Shown here one piece after another: positions 53,952 to 62,330 of a DNA stretch of 64,000 nt. Source of the DNA: an uncultured Fibrobacter sp. (GTDB taxonomy: Bacteria; Fibrobacterota; Fibrobacteria; Fibrobacterales; Fibrobacteraceae); contig CAMKLO010000003.1 in assembly GCA_946413655.1 (NCBI GenBank), forward strand, positions 45,024-109,023, in the 5' to 3' direction. The translations under genes were made by a program, and so were the position numbers. The notes beneath the pieces are model-generated. The model saw nothing but the letters and a program-made list of their open reading frames with translations, did no database searches and was not told where the DNA came from. The number at the start of each line of letters is the position of its first letter. Within the stretch, counting starts at the first letter, position 1.

Positions 53952-55802
53952 ATGGCAGAAATTCACCTTTTATCCGATGAAATCATCAACAAAATTGCCG
54001 CTGGAGAAGTTATCGAACGTCCAGCATCGGCTGTTAAAGAACTTATTGAGAACGCTATCGACGCCGGAGCAACCCGAATTCAGGTCCAAATCGAACAAGG
54101 TGGAAAGAAAAAGATCCAGGTTACAGACAACGGCAAAGGCATGGGCGCCGAAGATTTGTCCATGTGCTACCTCCGCCATACTACATCTAAACTAACAACC
54201 GCGGACGACTTGTTCCACCTACAGACAAACGGTTTCCGCGGTGAAGCCGTTGCCTCCATTGCCGCCGTTTCAAAGCTTACCATCACAAGCGCCACACAAG
54301 ATGGCGAAAGCGGTCGTATCATCATCAAAGGCGGCGAAGTTGTCGAGAAAGAAGATATCCAGGCAAGTCGGGGCACCACGTTCCTTGTCGAAGACCTTTT
54401 CTACAACACGCCCGTACGCCGCACGTTTCTCGGCAGTGAGACCTCCGAATGCTCCCGCATTTTGGACATCGTCATCAAGACGGCCATTTCGCACCCGGAA
54501 ATTCGCTTTGACTATAAAGTAGGCGACAGAGCGGTTTTCACCGGCGTCCCCGGGGAACTCCGCAGCCGCATCGCCGAAGCTATTGGTTCCAAAGTTGCCA
54601 AGAGTTTATTGCCCGTCGATTATACCGAAGCGGGCGTCCACGTGACCGGATTCATCTCCCCCACTACAGAGACGAACGGCAAGCGCAACCACCAGTTCCT
54701 CTTTGTGAGGAACCGTCCCATCGAAAACAAGATGGTGAGCAAGGCTGTGTCGCAAGCATACGAGCCGTACGGGGCGCAATGCAAGCCCGTCACAGTGTTG
54801 TTCCTGGACATGCCGGACATGGAATTCGACATCAACGTCCACCCAGCTAAACGCGAAGTCCGTTTCGCGAACGGGAATCTCGTGTTTCTCGTCGTGACGC
54901 ATGCCATCCGCGATACGTTTACCAAAGACTTGGAAGCGAACTCGCCCTTCATCGACTTGAGCGATGAACTTATGGGAAATCCGGCGCAGCAGTCCACGCA
55001 GTCCAGTTTCGCACAACCGGCGAACCCGCAGTACCCGCCAGAGCGCCCCGCACAGTCTGTTCCGCAGTTTGCAAAACCCGCAATTGCAGCAAACACGCTC
55101 TCGGACAAAAAATCGAAGTACGATGTAAGCGACGATGTTCAGGATCTGTTTTCGCTCCCTGAATATGGCAAGATTATTTCGCTGGAGCCCGACCTCACCA
55201 AGCCGCAACAGCAACCCGAGGCACCGTGGGTACCGCCGACATTCTTCCAGATTGCAAACACGTACATTGCAGGCGAAGACGCCAACGGTCTTTTGATTAT
55301 CGATCAACATGCCGCCCACACGCGAGTGCTCTTTGAACAAGCGATGGAATCACTCCAGAACAACATCGCCCAAGACAGCCAAGAACTTTTGTTCCCGGAA
55401 CTCATCGATTTGTCCAAGCAAGAAAAAGAAATATTCCGAAACGTCGATGAGCAACTGCGAAAGCTCGGCTTCTTTGTGGAGCCGTTTGGCGGCGACACGT
55501 TCCAAATCCGTTCTATCCCGAGTTCGCTTCCGCTTTCGCGTGCCGCAAAAGCCGTTCACGACTTTTTGAACGACGTCGATGAAAACGACACGAAGAACGA
55601 CATGGTCAAGTTCCAGGAGTCGATTGCAAAATCCTGGGCAAAGACAAACGCTTACCAAGCAGGCGACAAGCTCAAGCCCGAAGAAATCACATCACTCGTC
55701 GGCCAGCTGATGATTACGCAGGACCCGCTCAAGTCCCCCTTCGGGAACCCGACGCTCATGCGCTTAACGCTCGACGAGCTGAGCAAGAAATTCAGACATT
55801 AA
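53952..55802 (+). CDS. mutL: DNA mismatch repair protein MutL, endonuclease motifs lost
   Basis: 616 residues. The N-terminal GHKL ATPase is intact: LSDEIINKIAAGEVIERPASA, DNGKGM and GFRGEA. The C-terminal dimerisation domain is present. The metal-dependent endonuclease motifs usually found in bacteria without MutH are not: DQHA-x2-E-x4-E reads DQHAAHTRVLFE (451-462) with Thr at the first Glu, the ACR-type motif lacks its Cys, and CPHGRP reads SPFGNP (595-600). So it resembles E. coli MutL, which needs a separate nicking enzyme. It overlaps lpxB by 39 bp at the stop (convergent). Confidence 0.95.
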   Translation: MAEIHLLSDEIINKIAAGEVIERPASAVKELIENAIDAGATRIQVQIEQGGKKKIQVTDNGKGMGAEDLSMCYLRHTTSKLTTADDLFHLQTNGFRGEAVASIAAVSKLTITSATQDGESGRIIIKGGEVVEKEDIQASRGTTFLVEDLFYNTPVRRTFLGSETSECSRILDIVIKTAISHPEIRFDYKVGDRAVFTGVPGELRSRIAEAIGSKVAKSLLPVDYTEAGVHVTGFISPTTETNGKRNHQFLFVRNRPIENKMVSKAVSQAYEPYGAQCKPVTVLFLDMPDMEFDINVHPAKREVRFANGNLVFLVVTHAIRDTFTKDLEANSPFIDLSDELMGNPAQQSTQSSFAQPANPQYPPERPAQSVPQFAKPAIAANTLSDKKSKYDVSDDVQDLFSLPEYGKIISLEPDLTKPQQQPEAPWVPPTFFQIANTYIAGEDANGLLIIDQHAAHTRVLFEQAMESLQNNIAQDSQELLFPELIDLSKQEKEIFRNVDEQLRKLGFFVEPFGGDTFQIRSIPSSLPLSRAAKAVHDFLNDVDENDTKNDMVKFQESIAKSWAKTNAYQAGDKLKPEEITSLVGQLMITQDPLKSPFGNPTLMRLTLDELSKKFRH

Positions 55803-56930
55803 TTCGCTGGACGACGGTCCAACATTCAACGACCTGCGAAGACGCTGGGCGATTTCTTCTACAGTTCCCAAATCCTGCTGGAACAAAGCATCCACAATGG
55901 ACTCGGCCATACGGTCATTCATCTTATGGCGAATGATATATTCCGGAGTCACGCCACAGCCAAAGATGGCGTTCGGTAGCGACAGGTATTCGGACTTGAC
56001 CATAAGCTTTCCCGTCATGTACGTGAAAAAGTCCGGCACTACGCACGCCGCAAACGGCATCCCGACGCAAGCCATTTCAAGCGTACTTGTGCCAAAGGAC
56101 GTAAGTGCCGCGGAATATGCGGAATAGAAATTCAATCGGTCACTGATGCTCTTTGGTGCGACCACGACTTTCAGCCACGTCGGCAAACGACCGTCATAAA
56201 GTTTTTCGAGCGCAACCAAAAGCGGGACTTCCAAGTGTTCACGCGACGCAACGACGACAACATCCGGAAGTAGTCCCACATTGCGTTCCGCCCACACCTT
56301 GCGATACTTTTCGGCAACAGCGACAAAGGCAGGCAAGTTACGAAGTGCACTCGAACGGCGGCTCCCAGGCAAAAGCAGCATGTCGGACTTGATTTCCGCA
56401 TAGCGGTGTTCCCAGTTTGTAATCGGGTGCTTGATACGAGTTGTCTTACAATTCATTTGTTTGTAAGCTTTCACTTCGATATCGAAAAACACCGCCAAGC
56501 GAATATTGTCAGCCTGCTTAAAAATGTTCGCCCGTTTGGATTTCCACGCCCACACCTGCGGCGGCGCCACATAGAGCATAGGTTTTTCCCACTTTTTTGC
56601 AAGGCGGGCAAGCCTCATATTGAATCCGGGATAATCAATCGCGACAATGCCAAGGCACTTTTTTGATTCGGCCGCATCGCTCAAAACTTCAAAAACATTT
56701 TTTAACGAAAAATACTTCGGGACCACATCGCCAACACCCGAAACCGGGAGCTCGTTGTAATCCCACATGGGTTGAAGTCCTTTTTCCTGCATCAAGGGGC
56801 CACCAACACCAATGACCTTAAAGCCAAGCCGCACGGCAGTTGCAACCATCTCGGCGCCAATCATGTCGCCAGAATCCTCCCCCACGCAGAAGAGGATATA
56901 AGGAGAATTTTCTTCGTTAACGTTTTGCAC
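55764..56930 (-). CDS. lpxB: Lipid-A-disaccharide synthase
   Basis: 388 residues. It starts YILFCVGEDSGDMIGAEMVA and carries the GVGGPLMQEKGLQP motif, then KYFSLKNVFEVL. GT19 enzyme that joins UDP-diacylglucosamine and lipid X in lipid A synthesis. The end overlaps mutL and the start overlaps dnaE by 14 bp, so it is translationally coupled to dnaE. Confirms a Gram-negative outer membrane. Confidence 0.95.
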   Translation of the reverse strand: MQNVNEENSPYILFCVGEDSGDMIGAEMVATAVRLGFKVIGVGGPLMQEKGLQPMWDYNELPVSGVGDVVPKYFSLKNVFEVLSDAAESKKCLGIVAIDYPGFNMRLARLAKKWEKPMLYVAPPQVWAWKSKRANIFKQADNIRLAVFFDIEVKAYKQMNCKTTRIKHPITNWEHRYAEIKSDMLLLPGSRRSSALRNLPAFVAVAEKYRKVWAERNVGLLPDVVVVASREHLEVPLLVALEKLYDGRLPTWLKVVVAPKSISDRLNFYSAYSAALTSFGTSTLEMACVGMPFAACVVPDFFTYMTGKLMVKSEYLSLPNAIFGCGVTPEYIIRHKMNDRMAESIVDALFQQDLGTVEEIAQRLRRSLNVGPSSSELMSEFLAQLVER

Positions 56931-59900
56931 GATTCGACACCCAAACCTTCAGCACACCCAGATCCGTTCTGAGCCACTGCAACAATTCCTGTGTATATAC
57001 AACTTTATATTTTTTTAAGACAACGACATGCTCATATCCAGATTCAGTTTCCAAATGGAACACCAATTCGCAACCGCGGGTATATTCATCGGCCAGATTC
57101 GCCTTCATTTCGACTTCAAGTTTGCCCAAGAATTCATCCGTGAGCATTCCCGTGTATAAGGAAGCATGGATATGGCTCACCATGTCGCAACGGACACGGT
57201 CCAGTTGCAGAACCTCTTCGACGATAATCTGGTAACCGTCGCGATCGCGTTGCTGCTCCAGCGCTCCTTTCACAAGGACGCGATCATCTATCGAAACCGT
57301 ATCGCGCAAGCGTTCCCAAACGTCCTTCTTGAAGAACAGTTCGACTTCACCATGGAAATCCTGCACAGCGCCAGAGCCAATCGTATCGCCGCGTTTCGTC
57401 TCGATAGAACGCATACGGATGACCACGCCACCGACGACAACCGTTTCGCCCACATGGCGCGTGATTTCGTCTTCCGAAAGCGAACAAGAGGTAAAGCCCG
57501 AAAGCTCCGGGCGGAACTCGTCAAGCGGGTGGCCCGAAAGGAACAGGCCGAGCACGCTGCGTTCCTTGTTGAGCATTTCCATCGCCGTCCATTCTTCGGC
57601 TTCTTCCAAGACTTCAGCCGTATTCGGCATGGCAGCAGGGCCGCCCAAATCAAACAGCGAGACTTGGCCTTTGGCCTTGTCTTCTTGACTGCGCATGGCC
57701 ACTTCCAACGCACGATCCACTGTCGCAATCTGCACAGCGCGGCTCCCCGGCAAATCGTCCAAGGCGCCCGCCATAATCAAGCATTCCAAGACCTTCTTGT
57801 TCAGCGGAGGGCGTTTTTCCGCCTGTGCGGCTTGGTATTCCGTCACGCGTTTGCAGAAGTCAAAAATATCCTTGTAGATGCCGCGGCGTTCGCGTTCTGC
57901 GACCACGTCTTCCACAACAGCGATACCCACGTTGCGGATACCCGCAAGGCCGTAGAGAATCTGCCCCTTCGTATTTGCCGAGAACACACCCAGCGACGTG
58001 TTGATATTCGGCGACAAGACTTCGATGCCGAGACGCTTGCATTCCAGAATAATGGTGACCGTATCTTCGGTCTTGCCCATCTTGGACGTCATGGAGGCAG
58101 CCATGTATTCGGGACCGTAATGCGTCTTGAGGTAAGCCGTCTGGTAGGCCACATAAGCGTAAGCCGCAGCATGGCTCTTGTTGAACGCGTATCCGCAGAA
58201 CGGGAGCACGGCATCCCAAACCTTCTGGATCATCGCTCGATCGTAGCCCTTGTCCAAGCACTTCTGGAAAAACTCCGGTTCGAGCTTCGCCATCTTTTCC
58301 GGCATCTTCTTCGCCATGATGCGTCGGATGTTGTCAGCGCCACCCAGCGAATATCCGCCCAGAATCTGGGCGAGCTTCATCACCTGTTCCTGATAAACGA
58401 TAACGCCGTACGTTTCGCCCAGCACCTGTTCCAAGTCCGGATGGTAACAGTCAATTTCTTCCTTGCCATTCTTACGGGCAATGAAGTGCGGAATCTGGTC
58501 AATCGGCCCCGGACGGTACAGGGCGTTCATAGCGATAAGGTCAAAGATTCGGGTCGGTTTCAGTTCGCGCAGGTACTTCTGCATACCCGGAGATTCGAAC
58601 TGGAACACCGTCGTCGTAAGGCCCTTGCCCAAAAGTTCGAACGTCGCCTTGTCATCAATCGGAATCTTGTTCATCACAAGTTTGATGTTGCGGTTCTGTT
58701 CGACCATCTTCACCGTGTCCTGGATGATGGACAAGTTGATAAGCCCAAGGAAGTCCATCTTCAAAAGTCCGATGTCTTCGGCGTAATGCTTATCGTACAT
58801 CACCACCGGCGTATCTTCCGGAGCGGCACGGTACAACGGCGCAAGGTTATAAATCGGAGTCGGCGTAATCACCACGCCGCAAGCATGCACGCCCGTCTGG
58901 CGCGGCAAATCTTCGAGCTTCTTCGCGACTTCCCACAAGTTCTGGTAACTGGCGCGGCTGTTGATCATCGCCTGCAGAGGTTCCGGGCTGTAACCGTCTT
59001 CGAGGTTGTTGCCCTTCTTGTCCTTGCCGGTCCAGGCCTGCTTTAGGCTAAAGTTCAAAGTACGCTGCGGGAACAACTTGGTAATCATTTTCGCTTCGGC
59101 AGGCGGGAGCCCCAAGACACGCGCTACGTCGGTAATCACCGCTTTGGACTTGAGCATGCCGTAAGTAATAATCTGGCCCACGCACTCCTTGCCGTACTTG
59201 TCCGTCACGTACTGAATCACACGACCGCGGTCCCTATCCGCAAAGTCCGTATCGATATCCGGCATGGACACGCGTTCCGGATTCAAGAAACGTTCAAAAA
59301 GGAGATCGAAAGTAAGCGGGTCGATGTCGGTAATACCGATAATATAAGTGACAAGAGAACCAGCAGCAGAACCACGCCCCGGCCCCACAGGAATCCCGTG
59401 TTCACGAGACCAGTTGATGAAGTCCCACACAATAAGCAAGTAGCCCGCCACGTTCATGTTGCGGATACAGTTGAGTTCCTTGTACATGCGCTTGCCCACG
59501 TTCGTTTCGTGAGCGGGGAACTTGAAATCTTCGTCAGGGAATCGCCACTTTAGGCGTTCATTGCAAAGGTGCGTGATGTAGATGTCGGCATCGCCACCCG
59601 GTTTGCACCAGCGATGCACATTCTTATTCAAAGCTTTCTGATCGTCTTCATCAAAAAATTCCGGCTGCGACAAGCGTTCTATTTCCGCATTGTCCGCGTC
59701 CGTCAGCGCATCTTCGGCAATTCCTTTTTCAGTACAGTAAGTGGCCTTGACCTTCTTTTTGCGGTCCTTGATAACGCCCTTGAGTTCACGTTCGCGGACG
59801 ACCGGATATTCCGCATCGTATTCCGCCTTCATGATGGCCTTGATTTTCTGGTATTCTTCAGAAGCGAGAAATTCATCAGGAATCTTGAAACGCGGCCAGA

Positions 59901-60774
59901 ACTCGTCACCGATACCGGTCTTCACCGTAAAGTTACAGCGTTCCGCAATTTTCACCGTATTTTCGATAGCGCCCGGGATGTGCCCGAACAGTTCCACCAT
60001 TTCCTGTTCCGTGCGGTAATAGAACTTGTCCGTCGGGAAGCGTTTGTCTTCAAAACCGTTCAGCGTCACCTTGAGCGAAATGCAACGCAAAATTTTGTGC
60101 GCGGTCGCATCTTCGGGTTTGATGTAATGGACATCGCCAACGGCCACCACTTCGCGCCCGTACTTCTTCGCGAGTTCCACGTTAAATTCGTTGACCCGCT
60201 TCTGCTGCGGAATCCCGTTATCGCAAACTGAAATGTACAAGTGGTCGTGGTCAAAAATCTGATTCAAACGGTCCATGTACTCCAGCGCCAGGGAATCGCG
60301 CCCCGCAGCCACGTTCTGCCCATAACGGCTAAAGAAATCGCCCGCAATCGCAATCACGCCTTCCTTGAACTGTTCGATAGTTTCGAGCGGAACAGACGGG
60401 ATTTCAGCCCAGCGGTCGCCGTCTTCGTAGCGGTAACTCACAATGCGGAGCAAGTTGTAATAGCCTTTCTCGTTTTCAACAAGGAGCGTCAACCGTTCAA
60501 ACGTCGTCGGATCCTTTTGACTTGCACTCGGCGTATCTACATAAATATGGCAGCCATAAATTGTCTTGACCGGCGGGAGCCCTTGTTCCTTGCGCTTCTT
60601 GTTCAAATCCTTTCCACGCGTCTGGATTTCAAGGATTCCAAACATGGCACCATGGTCTGTCAGTGCAACCGCAGGTGCGTTTTCTGCCGCGGCTGCCGCC
60701 AAAATATCATCAAGCCTAGCCGAAGCCTGTAAAATCGAAAATTCAGAATGAGTCTGTAAATGAACGAACGCCAT
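56917..60774 (-). CDS. dnaE: DNA polymerase III alpha subunit
   Basis: 1285 residues, longer than the usual 1160. An N-terminal PHP domain (FVHLQTHSEFSIL, then ALTDHGAMFG) is followed by the polymerase palm with PDIDTDFADRDRG (about 502-514), which carries catalytic Asp residues, and a tandem HhH and C-terminal OB region (about 1090-1180). The additional length lies in the region around 320-400, which is highly charged and appears to be an insertion. The replicative polymerase of the cell. Confidence 0.97.
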   Translation of the reverse strand: MAFVHLQTHSEFSILQASARLDDILAAAAAENAPAVALTDHGAMFGILEIQTRGKDLNKKRKEQGLPPVKTIYGCHIYVDTPSASQKDPTTFERLTLLVENEKGYYNLLRIVSYRYEDGDRWAEIPSVPLETIEQFKEGVIAIAGDFFSRYGQNVAAGRDSLALEYMDRLNQIFDHDHLYISVCDNGIPQQKRVNEFNVELAKKYGREVVAVGDVHYIKPEDATAHKILRCISLKVTLNGFEDKRFPTDKFYYRTEQEMVELFGHIPGAIENTVKIAERCNFTVKTGIGDEFWPRFKIPDEFLASEEYQKIKAIMKAEYDAEYPVVRERELKGVIKDRKKKVKATYCTEKGIAEDALTDADNAEIERLSQPEFFDEDDQKALNKNVHRWCKPGGDADIYITHLCNERLKWRFPDEDFKFPAHETNVGKRMYKELNCIRNMNVAGYLLIVWDFINWSREHGIPVGPGRGSAAGSLVTYIIGITDIDPLTFDLLFERFLNPERVSMPDIDTDFADRDRGRVIQYVTDKYGKECVGQIITYGMLKSKAVITDVARVLGLPPAEAKMITKLFPQRTLNFSLKQAWTGKDKKGNNLEDGYSPEPLQAMINSRASYQNLWEVAKKLEDLPRQTGVHACGVVITPTPIYNLAPLYRAAPEDTPVVMYDKHYAEDIGLLKMDFLGLINLSIIQDTVKMVEQNRNIKLVMNKIPIDDKATFELLGKGLTTTVFQFESPGMQKYLRELKPTRIFDLIAMNALYRPGPIDQIPHFIARKNGKEEIDCYHPDLEQVLGETYGVIVYQEQVMKLAQILGGYSLGGADNIRRIMAKKMPEKMAKLEPEFFQKCLDKGYDRAMIQKVWDAVLPFCGYAFNKSHAAAYAYVAYQTAYLKTHYGPEYMAASMTSKMGKTEDTVTIILECKRLGIEVLSPNINTSLGVFSANTKGQILYGLAGIRNVGIAVVEDVVAERERRGIYKDIFDFCKRVTEYQAAQAEKRPPLNKKVLECLIMAGALDDLPGSRAVQIATVDRALEVAMRSQEDKAKGQVSLFDLGGPAAMPNTAEVLEEAEEWTAMEMLNKERSVLGLFLSGHPLDEFRPELSGFTSCSLSEDEITRHVGETVVVGGVVIRMRSIETKRGDTIGSGAVQDFHGEVELFFKKDVWERLRDTVSIDDRVLVKGALEQQRDRDGYQIIVEEVLQLDRVRCDMVSHIHASLYTGMLTDEFLGKLEVEMKANLADEYTRGCELVFHLETESGYEHVVVLKKYKVVYTQELLQWLRTDLGVLKVWVSNRAKR

Positions 60775-60789
60775 GTTTTCCGCTCTATC

Positions 60790-62259
60790 TTATTCCCTCA
60801 CGAGGAAGCCCGCAATGGACTTTTCGCGGACAAAAGTCTTCTTCGCCACGTTCTGCACATCAGAGACGTTCACTTTATCCAAGTTATCCGCCCAGTTCAA
60901 GAAGATGCGGTAATCACCATAAATTTCGTACCAGCCAAGCATCGTCGCCACATTTTCCATATCCGTAAGACTGCGAATGAGCCCTGCATAGGCGCGATTC
61001 TTGACCTTCTGGAATTCACGATCGCTCACCTGTTCCTTTTTCAATTTTTCCAGTTCTTCCCACACAATCTTTTCGACTTTTTCACGGTTAGCGTTCGGGC
61101 GCAAGCTCACGCGGACCGCAAACTCGGAAATATACTTGTTCGGGCTATTGCTCGCACTGACACCGACAGCCAGTTTTTCTTCTTCGACAAGGCGCTTGTA
61201 AAGCCTACCAGAACGTCCGTTCAAAACGCCCTCGGCAATATCGAGCGCATAAAGCGTGCTATCGCCTACAGCCGGAGTCTTAAAGACAAGCGTATAGATA
61301 TTCGGTGCATCCTTGCGTTTGACAGTCAAGCGCTTTTCGCCAGCCTGTTCCGGGTCCCGTACCGTAAGCGGCGGGAAAGCATCCCCCGCAGGAATCGGCG
61401 CAAAATATTTCTTGACAAGTTTCATCGTTTCAAGCGTATCCAAGTCGCCCGCCATGACGAGAATGGCATTGCGCGGCTTGTAGTACTTGCGGTAGTGTTC
61501 CTCGGCCTGTTCGCGAGTCAAGTTCTCGATGTCGCTTGGCCAGCCGATTGTCGGCACGCGGTACGGGAACGCTTCGTAAATCATGGAGTTGAGCGTCTCG
61601 TAAAAACGTCCCGTCGGGCGGTCGTCATAGCGCATGCGACGTTCTTCGCGGACAACGGAACGTTCCGAATAGAATTCGCGCAAGACGGCGTTCTGCATGC
61701 GGTCCGATTCCAGCCACATGAACAATTCAATTTTATTCTTGGGGAGCGTCACCGTGTAGGCCGTCAAAAGGTCGCTCGTAAACGCATTGAGCCCGGTACC
61801 ACCAGCTGCCTGATATGCACCCCAGAGCTCATCCTTGACAAAAATCTTGCGGTGTTCGTTCAGAACGGAATCGTGTTCCGCGGTAAGCTTCTTGACCGCA
61901 GCCGTATCGTCGGTGAGCCTTGCCGAACGGATCAAGGCCTGCAAGGAATCCTGAGTTGCAATGAACCTCGCATCGGCAATGCTATCCGAAATGCCAACCT
62001 TCTTTGTTCCCTTGAAAAGTTCATGTTCCAGAATGTGCGCAAGCCCCGACTTGCCAGGAACTTCGTGCACAGAACCGGTCACGTAGAACAGACGAAAACT
62101 CACCGTAGGCGCCTGGCTATTCGGATACAAAAGCACCGTCAGCCCATTATCCAGAACTTCCTTATGCACAGGTAAATTCACAGCGGCCACAGAAATTCCC
62201 GCAAACAAGGCAGGAACCAAAATACAACTCAAAGTGATTCTAGCAATAAGATTTTTCAT
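60790..62259 (-). CDS. M16 family (insulinase-like) zinc peptidase
   Basis: 489 residues from the ATG at 62259. A signal peptide (LSCILVPALFAGISVAA) precedes the inverted zinc motif HILEH (75-79), with a downstream Glu of the family about 75 residues on. The C-terminal half is an M16_C domain, and the total is consistent with one subunit of a two-half M16 enzyme (a partner was not seen). Probably periplasmic. It ends 15 bp before dnaE's start and is upstream in the same direction. Confidence 0.9.
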   Translation of the reverse strand: MKNLIARITLSCILVPALFAGISVAAVNLPVHKEVLDNGLTVLLYPNSQAPTVSFRLFYVTGSVHEVPGKSGLAHILEHELFKGTKKVGISDSIADARFIATQDSLQALIRSARLTDDTAAVKKLTAEHDSVLNEHRKIFVKDELWGAYQAAGGTGLNAFTSDLLTAYTVTLPKNKIELFMWLESDRMQNAVLREFYSERSVVREERRMRYDDRPTGRFYETLNSMIYEAFPYRVPTIGWPSDIENLTREQAEEHYRKYYKPRNAILVMAGDLDTLETMKLVKKYFAPIPAGDAFPPLTVRDPEQAGEKRLTVKRKDAPNIYTLVFKTPAVGDSTLYALDIAEGVLNGRSGRLYKRLVEEEKLAVGVSASNSPNKYISEFAVRVSLRPNANREKVEKIVWEELEKLKKEQVSDREFQKVKNRAYAGLIRSLTDMENVATMLGWYEIYGDYRIFLNWADNLDKVNVSDVQNVAKKTFVREKSIAGFLVRE

Positions 62260-62303
62260 ATTTAGCAATTTAGATATTTTCAGAAAAAAGTTGTATTAAG
62301 CAA

Positions 62304-62326
62304 TAAAAAAAGGGGCTTTCGCCCCC
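62304..62326 (-). terminator. Terminator after the M6 protease gene
   Basis: On the minus strand GGGGC, loop GAAA, GCCCC, followed by a run of seven T. The stem begins 5 bases after the stop codon at 62331. Confidence 0.75.
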
Positions 62327-62330
62327 TGTT

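Noticed and set aside
57166..59046. Long plus-strand frame opposite dnaE
   Set aside because: Shadow of dnaE; no recognisable protein features.
60760..62175. Long plus-strand frame opposite the M16 peptidase
   Set aside because: Shadow of the peptidase gene, rich in Arg/His/Phe without domain pattern.
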